NCBI RefSeq assembly: GCF_963674635.1
Contig: NZ_OY771475.1
Coordinates: 2,108,001 to 2,172,000, forward strand
Source of the DNA: Breoghania sp.
GTDB lineage: Bacteria; Pseudomonadota; Alphaproteobacteria; Rhizobiales; Stappiaceae
Direction of reading: 5' to 3'
Length of the DNA stretch: 64,000 nt
The notes beneath the pieces were generated by a model. It made no database searches. It had not been told where the DNA came from and was given only the letters and a program-made list of their open reading frames with translations. Shown here piece by piece: positions 46,498-54,971 of this stretch. Every line of letters starts with the position of its first letter. Within the stretch, counting starts at the first letter, position 1. Both the position numbers and the translations under genes were made by a program.

Positions 46498-47931
46498 CTA
46501 AAAGGGCTTTCTCGAAGGATCCTCCCCAGCCTTCTGGCTGAACCGCAAAACATAATTCCTTAGAAAATCGTATGGATCCTGCACATCTAAGGATACGACC
46601 TCTGAGGGGTCTGCGGCCCATTGGTGATGAGACCATTTCCATTCCTTAGTGCTCGTAGACGGCTTAAACGAATCCCACCCAGACCGGAGCTCAATACTAT
46701 TCGAAGTAAGTATCAAACATTCCGTTAGTCGCGGTATAAAGACTATTTCAGAGAAAACACGGTTCAGAGATTTCCTTTTTGGCTCAAAGTAGATCCCGAC
46801 GTGAACTGATTCAAGCTCGCATAGATTCTCTAAGGAGTATGAATAATTAATCGGCCCCCGAAAAATAGCTGACTCAACCATTTGATCAAAAATCGATCCT
46901 TGAGGTTTGGGGTTGGTTTCCCATCGACTCGCCTCAACGAAGACATCATTACCCGGTCGCTGTCGGAGAAGATTGTATATCGCCTTTTTGTTCTCGACAT
47001 GAGAATAGTCGTTGTATTTCACGAAGCGCTGCTCGAATATTTCCGAAATATCGCCTAGACTTCCTCCGTCCTCAAAACCTATTTTGAAAACTCCATCAAT
47101 AAAGGCTTGCGCACCTTCGCGCCCGGGAACCTCTGCGTCAATTCTATCAATTTCAGCGAGTGCAGCTTTGAGTGTGTCGATTTCGGTGGGGTCGACTGGA
47201 TCTGATACGTCGCCTACGGAGAAGAACTCCGCACGAAGAGAACTCAATGCTTCTGCGTCGCCGCAGAACTCTGCCAACCCGGTCCCTTGAGAAACAAAAT
47301 GGGGAGTCTGGTCATCGAATCTCTTAAAGGCATCCTTTAGGCCGCTCTCAATGTCAGAATAGTAGACAACTCCGCTTTCTTTGGTCAGAGCTGACTCGAT
47401 GAAAGCGTCTGTGAAACGACTCAGCTCAATACCGGCACGGGATGATTGGTCGTTCAAACAGGAGCCTATTTGTAGGAAGTCGTTGAACTTTCCTTTCGGA
47501 GCAGCCTTCAGAAAATCCGCTCCACTTTTGATTAGGTTCCCCCCCGAAGCGCAAGCATCTATCACAATGACGGTCTGTTTGGCATTAAATTCGCGGAGTA
47601 TATCGTATGCCTCATCCCGGGACAGGCCGCTGCGGTTGGGTATATCTGCGTTGAAGTCAGAGAAGCACATATAGAAGTTGTCCTGATCTGACGCCCCATG
47701 CCCCGAAAAATAGAATAATATTTCAGATGTTTGGTTTTGCGACTTGGCAAGCGCCTTCAGCTCACCCTTTACGTCAGATATAGGCCTGTCTAAATATACG
47801 GAAATATTGCTAAATTTATTTGTCGCGGCAATGAGCTTTCTCATCTCGACGACGTCATTTTTTACGCAATCCAGCTGATGGAGAGAGTTGTACTTAGAAT
47901 TTCCTACAAGGATCGCAACACTCTCAGCCAT
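46498..47931 (-). CDS. caspase-family peptidase (C14, orthocaspase-like)
   Basis: A 477-residue protein with a complete caspase-like domain in its first 200 residues. It begins VAILVGNSKYNSLHQLDCVK; the catalytic His lies in ILFYFSGHGASDQDNF and the Cys in VIVIDACASGGNL, the standard order. The remaining 270 residues are not recognised and may be a sensor or target-binding part. GC content is much lower than that of the flanks, with many A/T-ending codons, which points to transfer. It stands alone, 130 bases beyond the MetE-like terminator, and no gasdermin, TIR or TPR partner is seen beside it. Confidence 0.87.
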   Translation of the reverse strand: MAESVAILVGNSKYNSLHQLDCVKNDVVEMRKLIAATNKFSNISVYLDRPISDVKGELKALAKSQNQTSEILFYFSGHGASDQDNFYMCFSDFNADIPNRSGLSRDEAYDILREFNAKQTVIVIDACASGGNLIKSGADFLKAAPKGKFNDFLQIGSCLNDQSSRAGIELSRFTDAFIESALTKESGVVYYSDIESGLKDAFKRFDDQTPHFVSQGTGLAEFCGDAEALSSLRAEFFSVGDVSDPVDPTEIDTLKAALAEIDRIDAEVPGREGAQAFIDGVFKIGFEDGGSLGDISEIFEQRFVKYNDYSHVENKKAIYNLLRQRPGNDVFVEASRWETNPKPQGSIFDQMVESAIFRGPINYSYSLENLCELESVHVGIYFEPKRKSLNRVFSEIVFIPRLTECLILTSNSIELRSGWDSFKPSTSTKEWKWSHHQWAADPSEVVSLDVQDPYDFLRNYVLRFSQKAGEDPSRKPF

Positions 47932-48290
47932 GCTTAGGATTCCTTAATCATACTATCAGTCAACCCAGCTACGGTATTTCCTCTTTCATTTCTATGGAAG
48001 GGGCAACGCGTGACGGTTGGGGTAATTGTATCGCATTACTCCCATGCATTGAGACGTGCAGCGTTGCTGTGCCAGACCACCGTGAGCATCCGCGTCCACG
48101 GGAGCGCCTTTTTGTGTGCAAGCGCAGTGAATGTCCGCTCCCCGCCCTCTATAGACCATTCGAACGTAGCGCAACGAATGGCAGTTTATAGGTCGGTCCG
48201 AAATCCTGCAAACGTCCGACTTGGCGGCGCAAACCGGCCCCGACGCCCAATCCCCCTCCTCTGCCCGCGGAGCACGCAGGAGCAAGTCGC

Positions 48291-48420
48291 GCATCCTTCG
48301 AGACGAGCCTTTCGGCTCTCCTCAGGATGACGTTGTGGTGGCTGTCGGTTCTCGGCGAAATAACAACACGATAACGTCATCCTGAGGAGGCATCGCAGAT
48401 GCCGTCTCGAAGGATGGGCC
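48291..48420. repeat. composite palindromic intergenic element, copy C
   Basis: Inverted arms at 48291-48332 and 48375-48420, with the same CATCCTTCGAGACG and CGTCATCCTGAGGAGG ends as the copies at 9475 and 27748. The right arm is almost identical to that of copy B. Confidence 0.9.
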
Positions 48421-48524
48421 GCTTGCGCTGAGGGGACAAACAATCTCGTCATGCAGAACAAGGACGGCCTCCACCTCCGCCCGCGACGTCCCTCCCCGAG
48501 ACGCCGCCGCTTGTGCCTCTTCCC

Positions 48525-48767
48525 TCACGCCATCCAGACCTGGCCGCACGTGTCCTCCACCCGCTTGGCCTTGTGGGTGGCGCGGGGCAAGGTGTCGGGT
48601 TCCCGAATAGAGATCTGAGCGCCCACGCCCGTCACAGCCTTGATGTGATCCTTCAGCCGCTTTTGAAGCCCCGCATCCGTGCCGTTGAAGCCGTGGACGC
48701 GTCCCGCCTCCACCGTCAGGCGGTCGAGGTGGATCGGGCGGTCGACGACCGGACGCCATGCCTTTAA
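48525..48767 (-). pseudogene. fragment of phenylacetate-CoA ligase C-terminus (paaK)
   Basis: A short frame ending at 48525 encodes HLDRLTVEAGRV, KRLKDHIKAVTGVGAQISIR and EPDTLPRATHKAKRVED, which match the last 60-70 residues of phenylacetate-CoA ligase (PaaK pattern: HLD-x-L-V, then IK-x-x-G, then PRSEGKA-x-RV). The adenylating core is missing, so it cannot be active. At its left end (in coding direction) it is joined to the 118-base repeat that carries a marR 3' end. Confidence 0.6.
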
Positions 48768-48873
48768 GGAGGCAGCGTCGTCTTCGTTGCGCACGGCACC
48801 GAACCGCCATCAAGACCGGTCCGGAGTGTCGAGCGGCTCTATTCGGCAGTGGATGTTTCGAGCTTCGTGCGCA
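48756..48873. repeat. 118-bp repeat, matched at 50648-50765
   Basis: About 90 percent identical (some 12 differences) to 50648-50765. In the second copy, its right-hand part is the 3' end of the MarR gene (minus strand, ending ...TKLETSTAQ). In this copy the same piece ends in ...TSTAE and stop and is cut off, so it is a remnant of a MarR paralogue. Confidence 0.8.
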
Positions 48874-48879
48874 GTTCAG

Positions 48880-48988
48880 CTTCTCCTCCAGGGAAGAAGG
48901 CAACAAGGTCACCATGGACGACCAGCGCCGCAAGCTGGAACTGGTGGCCAAAACGCCAGAGGCCATCTGGGGCGGCGTCGACAAGTAA
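48880..48988 (+). pseudogene. 3' remnant of the MetE-like gene
   Basis: Exactly 109 bases, colinear with 46191-46299 and ending at the same stop codon, with scattered substitutions. It encodes GNKVTMDDQRRKLELV and AIWGGVDK, the last 36 codons of the MetE-like protein. A terminator like that of the intact gene follows. It is a truncated paralogue or rearrangement scar, not a functional gene. Confidence 0.85.
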
Positions 48989-49022
48989 GCCTCAGCTCGG
49001 ATTTGGCTAAGAGACGAAAGCG

Positions 49023-49054
49023 CCCCCCGCCGGGAGGTGGGGGCCGTTTTTTTT
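49023..49054 (+). terminator. terminator following the MetE-like remnant
   Basis: CCCCC and GGGGG with a GCCGGGAGGT loop, then eight T. It is nearly the same as 46334-46367. Confidence 0.8.
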
Positions 49055-49110
49055 AATGGAAGGGGGAAGAGCACAAGGGGCCGGGAGGGCACTATCTGTT
49101 TCAACCCCAC

Positions 49111-50067
49111 TTAAGCGCCATGGGACCCATCATGGGCATGTTTCTGGCTCAATGAGCGCGGCTCGGGCCCAAGCCGCTCGGACAGGTAGCGGCTTGGCGG
49201 CTTGCCGACCATCTTTCGAAACATGGTCACGAAACTGCTGGTGCTTTCATAGCCGAGATCCATTGCAACAGCCTGGACCGTCTGGCCGGCGCTCAGATGC
49301 CGCAAGGCAAGGACAACATGCAACTGCCTGCGCCAGCGACCGAAGCTCATGCCCACCTCTTCCGCCAGCAGACGGTTCAGGCTGCGCTCGCTGAGTGCGA
49401 TACGGGAGGCCCACTGCGCGACGGTCGCATGATCCGCAGGCGCCGCAATCAACAGATCGGTGAGCTTCTTCAGTCGTGGATCGCTTGGGATCGGGAGGCG
49501 GAGATCTTCAACCGGCGCCACAGCCAATTCGTCGAAGATTACAGACACGATGCGGCCATCCGGACCGTCGACGTCATAAAGCTCTGGCAGCGCATTGGCA
49601 CGCATCAGAAGATGGCGGAACAGGCTCGACACCGTAATCGTGCAGCATTCGTTCGGCAGGTTTGCGGACCCGAGAGGCTCGATGAAGAGGGAGATGCACT
49701 CCACCTCGCCTGAGCCAAAAACGGTATGGGGCACCCCGCCGGGAATCCACACGGCGCAATGCGGCGGCACGATCCAGACCGCCTCTTCAACTTCGCAATT
49801 GATGACGCCACGGACCGTGAAAAGCAGTTGCGCCTTCTGATGGTGGTGCCGTGGCGATTGCTCCAAGGCTTCAAGATTGGCGACAGCGTTGGTCGCGACG
49901 AGAGCGCGAGGGATCTCATCCACATAGGAAAGCCAATCGCTGCGGACGTCCAGATACATCAAAGGCCCCGGCATTTTCCATCTTGGCCGGATTGAAACAT
50001 TCAATGGCCGGGTTGCGCAATGCCGCCAACTGTCAACCGACGTATTGTTTTCAGGCAGAGAGGTCAT
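49111..50067 (-). CDS. AraC-family transcriptional regulator with cupin domain
   Basis: Regulator of 318 residues. An N-terminal cupin-like ligand domain (HHHQKAQLLFTVRGVINCEV, then AVWIPGGVPHTVFGSGEVEC) is followed by a C-terminal AraC pair of helix-turn-helices (VAQWASRIALSERSLNRLLA and ALRHLSAGQTVQAVAMDLGY), with the family ending YESTSSFVTMFRKMVGKPPS. The start at 50067 has no clear ribosome site; a TTG at 50124 would be longer. It is divergent from the hypothetical gene at 50136 and may control it. Confidence 0.85.
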   Translation of the reverse strand: MTSLPENNTSVDSWRHCATRPLNVSIRPRWKMPGPLMYLDVRSDWLSYVDEIPRALVATNAVANLEALEQSPRHHHQKAQLLFTVRGVINCEVEEAVWIVPPHCAVWIPGGVPHTVFGSGEVECISLFIEPLGSANLPNECCTITVSSLFRHLLMRANALPELYDVDGPDGRIVSVIFDELAVAPVEDLRLPIPSDPRLKKLTDLLIAAPADHATVAQWASRIALSERSLNRLLAEEVGMSFGRWRRQLHVVLALRHLSAGQTVQAVAMDLGYESTSSFVTMFRKMVGKPPSRYLSERLGPEPRSLSQKHAHDGSHGA

Positions 50068-50135
50068 ACGGCAATCATGTTGAGGCGACACATCCACCCG
50101 AATTGAAAGCCTCGATTCCGGCAAGGAGACGATAG

Positions 50136-50540
50136 ATGCCTTTGGACAGTACCGATTTCCCGCGCGTCTGGATGAGTTATGACGAGACGCCCGATCACGA
50201 CCATGACGAGGACTTCGAGGAGCTGGAGGCGACCCTTCGGCGCGGCACGCCTTTCGTGATCTTGACCGACAGCGCTCCGAGCGAAAACCACGCGCACAGT
50301 CAGGAAGAAAAGAAGCGCACCGCTCTTTGGATGAAGAAACACAAGACCGAGCTCAGAACACTCGTGTTGGCGATGATCGTGATTGAGCCGAACGCCGCCA
50401 AGCGCATGACATTCAAGCCTTTCGGTGTGGCCTTTGCCAAATTCTGGGGCTATCCGATGAAGCTCGCCTCGTCTCGCGAGGAGGCCATGGAGATCGCCGG
50501 AAAACTGCTGTCGGAACACTCCGGCTGCGCAACAGCCTGA
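50136..50540 (+). CDS. hypothetical protein, 134 aa
   Basis: Not recognised. The ATG follows AAGGAG by seven bases, giving an acidic N-terminus rich in Asp, Glu and His (YDETPDHDHDEDFEELEATL), then VILTDSAPSENHAHSQEEKK and a helical LRTLVLAMIVIEPNAAKRMT. No signal peptide or membrane helix is seen. The start is 68 bases from the divergent AraC gene, which suggests regulation by it. Confidence 0.7.
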   Translation: MPLDSTDFPRVWMSYDETPDHDHDEDFEELEATLRRGTPFVILTDSAPSENHAHSQEEKKRTALWMKKHKTELRTLVLAMIVIEPNAAKRMTFKPFGVAFAKFWGYPMKLASSREEAMEIAGKLLSEHSGCATA

Positions 50541-50730
50541 CAAACTCGCGGTTCCGCCGCTGCGGGGCCGTCCTTATCCAGCACAGAACGAACCACGCGC
50601 TCACGGACTTCAGGAAGCGTCAGTTCGCGATGCCTGCCGGATCCTCGCCATGCCTTGAAGCAGGCGGCGTCGCCTTCGTTGCTCACCGCACCGAACCGAC
50701 AGCAAGACCGGTCCGGAGTATCGAGCTGCT

Positions 50731-51195
50731 CTATTGGGCAGTGGAGGTTTCGAGCTTCGTGCGCAATGCCGACAGGACACGTTGCGCGGCCTGAACGTCC
50801 TCTGGAGGCAAGCTCTCCGCCAATTCCTCAACAAGCGGATTATAGAGATCCATAGCAGCCTCGTAGGTCTGCCGCCCCTTGGCGGTCAGGACCACAAGCT
50901 GTGCCCGCTTGTGGTGCGGGTTCGGCTCAAACGAGACCAGTCCGTCTTTCTGCAGGTCGTTGACAATGCGCTGCACGTTCTGCCGGTTCGCTCCCAGATC
51001 CCGCGCCAGCCATGCGACCGGCTGTTTCCGGTCGGCCATAACGATCGCTCCCAAAATCTGCCAGCGGGCGCTCGTGAGGCCGAGCGGGGAAACAATGCGG
51101 TCTCCCCACGCAAGCGTCGCATTGTTCGATCGAAACATGGTCAGGAGCAGTTCGGTCAACGCTTCGGCTTTCGGCTGTCCAATCGAACTCGCCAT
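50731..51195 (-). CDS. MarR-family transcriptional regulator
   Basis: Winged-helix repressor type, 154 residues. The core is LTSARWQILGAIVMADRKQP, WLARDLGANRQNVQRIVNDL and a wing DGLVSFEPNPHHKRAQLVVL. It is divergent from a small membrane protein gene, with an 8-4-8 palindrome in the gap that is a good operator candidate. A truncated relative of its 3' end occurs at 48831-48873. Confidence 0.9.
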   Translation of the reverse strand: MASSIGQPKAEALTELLLTMFRSNNATLAWGDRIVSPLGLTSARWQILGAIVMADRKQPVAWLARDLGANRQNVQRIVNDLQKDGLVSFEPNPHHKRAQLVVLTAKGRQTYEAAMDLYNPLVEELAESLPPEDVQAAQRVLSALRTKLETSTAQ

Positions 51196-51213
51196 ATGAC
51201 ACCTTACATTTAT

Positions 51214-51233
51214 ATTGACATCATCATGTCAAT
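51214..51233. promoter_or_regulatory. palindrome ATTGACAT-N4-ATGTCAAT, likely MarR operator
   Basis: Perfect eight-base arms around CATC in the 80-base gap between the divergent MarR and membrane-protein genes. It overlaps where promoters for both should lie, so autoregulation and control of 51276 are likely. Confidence 0.7.
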
Positions 51234-51275
51234 GATGCTTCTTGGTGACAATATCGCAACCAAGGACGCGTGACC

Positions 51276-51734
51276 ATGAAAAAGCTGATCCATCCAATTG
51301 CGGGCGCGATCGCGCTTCTGACGATAGCGGCGTTCTGGCTTTCGACGGCGCTCAGCGAGTTGATCGGTTCGAAGGAGGTTGTGATTGCCGTCAAGACGGC
51401 GATCCCGTGGGGCTTCTTCCTGCTCATCCCTGCCCTTGCTGCCACGGGTGGCACGGGTTTTTCCCTGGCCAAGGGGCGGAAGGCGGGCCTGATCGCCGCC
51501 AAACTGAAGCGCATGCCACTTATCGCGGCCAACGGATTGCTGGTCTTGATCCCGGCCGCGCTGTTCCTCGCCTCAAAGGCTGAGGCGGGGGAGTTCGATG
51601 CGGCATTCTATGGGGTGCAGGCGCTCGAACTGATCGCGGGAGCGACAAACCTGGTTCTTCTAAGCCTCAATATGCGAGACGGTTACAGACTGACCAGGCG
51701 ACTGAAAGCCCGCGCCAAAGCCCCGCAGCCATGA
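51276..51734 (+). CDS. small membrane protein, 152 aa
   Basis: Inner-membrane protein with about four hydrophobic helices: IAGAIALLTIAAFWLSTALS, AIPWGFFLLIPALAATGGTG, ANGLLVLIPAALFLASKAEA and ALELIAGATNLVLLSLNMRD. Family unknown. The ATG at 51276 is nine bases after AAGGA; a GTG at 51270 is closer. It is probably repressed by the divergent MarR protein, which would suggest a role in response to a small toxic compound. Confidence 0.78.
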   Translation: MKKLIHPIAGAIALLTIAAFWLSTALSELIGSKEVVIAVKTAIPWGFFLLIPALAATGGTGFSLAKGRKAGLIAAKLKRMPLIAANGLLVLIPAALFLASKAEAGEFDAAFYGVQALELIAGATNLVLLSLNMRDGYRLTRRLKARAKAPQP

Positions 51735-52243
51735 TGCCGGCCTCCCGGAACCAAGCTCGCCCCTTCTGATCGTCCCCTTCGCTTGCCATGGAGCGGGTCG
51801 CCCCGGATCGGCCTTTTCGCAACCGCAGGTGTCGCGATCCGTTTCCAGAAAGCCGGCGGTCGCGAAGCCACTTCATTTCAGGCGGCACCTGCGGATATGA
51901 TTGACGTGCCGCTTTGGAGATGCTGCGGCGCAAGCGGCATCGTCAGCTTTGAGGACGCTAAAGCAGCCCCTCTTGCCCGCTCGCCATGCCCTTGTCAGGC
52001 GCTTGACCGGGCGTAAATCGTGCAACGGTATTTTCTATGTAATATCCCTAGCGCGAACCGGTTCCTCGCCCGCCCTTCAGTGTTCATACGGTCAAATTTG
52101 AAGCGCGCGACAATTTTTCCGGTAATTTTCTCCCCCGCCCTGCCTTTACATTGCCACATGAGCTTTTAGGGTGAGCATCATGTTCATCGACCCGCGCCCT
52201 TAAGCAGGTCAAACAATACACAATCAAAGACGGAAGTTGCCAC
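51735..52243. other. intergenic region without a gene
   Basis: This 509-base stretch shows no supported coding frame or RNA. The last part (52020-52240), with an AT-richer patch, should contain the promoter of the FKBP gene at 52244. Confidence 0.5.
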
Positions 52244-52681
52244 ATGAGCGAAGTTAAATCTGGAGATACCGTGCGGATTCACTACAAGGGATCCTTGAAT
52301 GACGGTTCTGTCTTTGATTCTTCGGAAGGCCGCGATCCGCTGGAATTCACCGTGGGCGGCGGGCAGATCATTCCCGGTCTCGACAAGGCCATGCCCGGCA
52401 TGAGTGTTGGCGAGGAAAAGACCGTCGTGGTGCCCTGCGACGAGGCTTACGGGCCGGTCAATCCGGAAGCGCTGCACGATATCCCGCGCGCGCAGATCCC
52501 CGACAGCGTTCCGCTGACCGAAGGCTGCCACCTGCAGATGCAGACCTCCACCGGCCAGATGGTGCCGCTCAAGGTCGTGAGCCTGAGCGACGAGATTGTG
52601 AAGGTGGACGCCAACCACCCGCTCGCAGGCGAGGACCTGACCTTCAAGATTTCGCTGGTGGAGATCGCCCAGTCCGCGTGA
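52244..52681 (+). CDS. FKBP-type peptidyl-prolyl isomerase (SlyD-like)
   Basis: Protein-folding isomerase of 145 residues. The FKBP part is KSGDTVRIHYKGSLNDGSVF followed by FTVGGGQIIPGLDKAMPGMS; an insert-in-flap region (CDEAYGPVNPEALHDIPRAQ) gives the SlyD layout with chaperone activity. The C-terminal His/Cys-rich metal tail of E. coli SlyD is missing. No signal peptide, so it is cytoplasmic. GGAAG precedes the ATG by seven bases. Confidence 0.92.
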   Translation: MSEVKSGDTVRIHYKGSLNDGSVFDSSEGRDPLEFTVGGGQIIPGLDKAMPGMSVGEEKTVVVPCDEAYGPVNPEALHDIPRAQIPDSVPLTEGCHLQMQTSTGQMVPLKVVSLSDEIVKVDANHPLAGEDLTFKISLVEIAQSA

Positions 52682-52711
52682 GGACCGGCGAACCCGCCCC
52701 GGCAAGACCAT

Positions 52712-52752
52712 ACCGGCCCGCCCCGTTTGAGCGGGCAGGGCCGGTGTGACGC
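52712..52752 (+). terminator. strong hairpin after the FKBP gene
   Basis: ACCGGCCCGCCCCG and GCGGGCAGGGCCGGT pair almost fully around TTTGA; a short T-run follows seven bases later, so termination is likely but imperfect. Confidence 0.55.
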
Positions 52753-52791
52753 TTTTCATGCGGTACGACGCGTCTGGGCATTTTCTGTTCG

Positions 52792-53850
52792 ATGGCGCAG
52801 ACTGGGGCCCCGCCAACCGCGTCACGCAAGATGTCAACCATGCCCCAGCCGCTCCCCCTGCCCCGTGCCGAACTGGGCTTCTTCCCGACACCGCTTCATC
52901 CGCTCACCCGCCTGCGCGAGAAACTCGCGCACGATGGCTCCAGCCCGTCGCTCTTCATCAAGCGGGACGACCAGTCGGGCGTTGCCATGGGCGGCAACAA
53001 GGTGCGCAAGCTGGAATTCCTGATCGGTCAGGCTGAGGCAGAGGGTTGCGACACCATCGTGACCGCAGGGGCTCAGCAATCGAACCATTGCCGCCAGACG
53101 GCGGCAGCAGCGGCCATGAGCGGGATGGAGTGTCATCTGGTCCTGGGTGGCGCGGCGCCGGATGAGGCGCGCGGGAACCTGCTGCTCGATCAGCTTTTCG
53201 GAGCGACGATCCATTGGGCGGGCGCACACCGCAAGGGCGAGGACCTGCCGAACATCGTTGAAGACCTGAAACGCCGGGGCCGCAAGCCGTACCTCGTGCC
53301 CTATGGCGGCTCAAGCGCGGTGGGGGCGTCCGGCTTCGTGGCCGCGATGGGGGAACTGGCCGATCAGGTGCGCATGGGCGCCTGCCCCATGCCGAGCCAC
53401 ATCGTCTTCGCCTCATCCTCCGGCGGCACCCATGCGGGAATGGTCGTGGGCGCGGAGCTTCACGGCATCACGGCGCAAATCCACGGCATCGCCATCGACA
53501 AGGAGGAGCATGGCGGGCTCCCCTATCGCGACTGGCTGACCGGCCTGACCAACGAGACCGCAGCCCTCCACGGGGTGGAGCGGCGGTACATGCCCACCGA
53601 TTTCATCCTCGATGAGCGGTTTCTGGGCGGTGGCTATGGTGTTGTCGGGGAGCTTGAGCGCGAGGCGATCGCGCTTCTGGCCAGATGCGAGGGCATTCTG
53701 GTGGACCCGGTCTATTCGGGCCGGGTTTTCGGTGCGCTTGTCGCCATGATCCGGGCCGGTGAATTCAGCCCGGATGACACCGTTCTCTTCTGGCACACGG
53801 GCGGTGCGCCGGCGATCTTCGCCTATGCGCAGGAGCTGGCGGGCCTTTAG
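52792..53850 (+). CDS. D-cysteine desulfhydrase-like PLP enzyme
   Basis: Fold-type II PLP enzyme of the ACC deaminase / D-cysteine desulfhydrase family, 352 residues or up to 16 fewer. The PLP lysine is in GGNKVRKLEFLIG, followed by TAGAQQSNHCRQTAAAAAMS; the glycine loop is FASSSGGTHAGMVVG. D-cysteine desulfhydrase is the usual function of such bacterial proteins, but D-amino-acid or sulfonate breakdown is possible. ATGs at 52792, 52831 and 52840 are all candidates and none has a clear ribosome site. Confidence 0.87.
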   Translation: MAQTGAPPTASRKMSTMPQPLPLPRAELGFFPTPLHPLTRLREKLAHDGSSPSLFIKRDDQSGVAMGGNKVRKLEFLIGQAEAEGCDTIVTAGAQQSNHCRQTAAAAAMSGMECHLVLGGAAPDEARGNLLLDQLFGATIHWAGAHRKGEDLPNIVEDLKRRGRKPYLVPYGGSSAVGASGFVAAMGELADQVRMGACPMPSHIVFASSSGGTHAGMVVGAELHGITAQIHGIAIDKEEHGGLPYRDWLTGLTNETAALHGVERRYMPTDFILDERFLGGGYGVVGELEREAIALLARCEGILVDPVYSGRVFGALVAMIRAGEFSPDDTVLFWHTGGAPAIFAYAQELAGL

Positions 53851-53868
53851 GCCCACCAGTCTGTCATT

Positions 53869-54729
53869 TCACGAGAAGACGACCGTCTTGATGCCGTTGA
53901 TGAACACGCGGTGTTCGCAATGGGAAATGACGGCGCGTGACAGGGCGCGGGCTTCGATATCGCGTCCGATGGAAACGAACTCGGAGATCGAGTTGGCGTG
54001 GGTCACGCGCTCGGCGTGCTGCTCGATGATCGGGCCTTCGTCGAGATCGCAGGTCACGTAGTGGGCCGTTGCGCCGATCAGCTTCACCCCGCGCTCATGC
54101 GCCCGGCTGTAGGGCGCTGCCCCCTTGAAGGCGGGCAGGAACGAGTGGTGGATGTTGATGATGCGGCCAGGATAGCGGCCGCACACATCGTTGGAGAGCA
54201 CCTGCATGTAGCGCGCCAGCACGACCAGATCGATATTCTCCTTGTCGATCAGATCGATGAGCTGCGCCTCGCGCTCCACCTTGTTTTCCTTGGTCACCGG
54301 CCAGTAATGGAAGGGCAGCCCGTAATGGCTGGCGCAGGAGCGCGCTTCCTCGTGGTTGGAGACAATGCCGACGATATCGGCAGGCAGCGATCCGATATGC
54401 CAGCGATAGGCGAGGTTCTGGAGGCAATGGTCGAATTTGGAGACCATGATCAGAACCCGCGGCTTCACCGCCTGATCGTGCAGCGACCAGTCCATGCCAA
54501 AGGCATTGGCGACCGGGGTGATCAGGTCCTCGAAGGAGGAGAGCGGTACGCCTTCCGGCGCCGTGAAGCAGACCCGCATGAAAAACAGGCCGGTCTTCAG
54601 ATCGTCGAACTGGGCGCTTTCCAGAATATTGCCCCCGCCGCGCGTCAGCGCGCTGGCGACACCGGCAACGATGCCGGGGCGATCGGGGCATTGAAGCTTG
54701 AGGACATAGCAGGGAGCGTTATCGAGCAT
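53869..54729 (-). CDS. purU: formyltetrahydrofolate deformylase
   Basis: Hydrolyses 10-formyltetrahydrofolate to formate and tetrahydrofolate, supplying formate or balancing one-carbon pools. The 286 residues have an N-terminal ACT domain (YVLKLQCPDRPGIVAGVASA) and a formyltransferase domain with NIHHSFLPAFKGAAPYSRAH and the catalytic Asp in LDEGPIIEQ. The ATG at 54729 is used; upstream is only a TTG. In a methylotroph it may be part of formate and C1 metabolism. It is convergent with the PLP enzyme gene. Confidence 0.94.
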   Translation of the reverse strand: MLDNAPCYVLKLQCPDRPGIVAGVASALTRGGGNILESAQFDDLKTGLFFMRVCFTAPEGVPLSSFEDLITPVANAFGMDWSLHDQAVKPRVLIMVSKFDHCLQNLAYRWHIGSLPADIVGIVSNHEEARSCASHYGLPFHYWPVTKENKVEREAQLIDLIDKENIDLVVLARYMQVLSNDVCGRYPGRIINIHHSFLPAFKGAAPYSRAHERGVKLIGATAHYVTCDLDEGPIIEQHAERVTHANSISEFVSIGRDIEARALSRAVISHCEHRVFINGIKTVVFS

Positions 54730-54971
54730 GTGGCAAACAATCTTGTGCAATGAACCAGAAATGCCGGGCGGGATGGATGTCGTGTTTAGGTCAGAGATGC
54801 GCGGAATGCACGGGAAAAATTCCGAACTGGTACGCGTGCGGGAAGGACAGGCGCTCCACGCCCGCCCGTCATCGCCATTGCCTCATTGGAAAGCTCGCGC
54901 GGTCAGATCTCCAGCCAGTTTTCTGGGCCAGCGATGCCTCGGGTCCAGCTCACAAACCTTACTCAAGAGGA

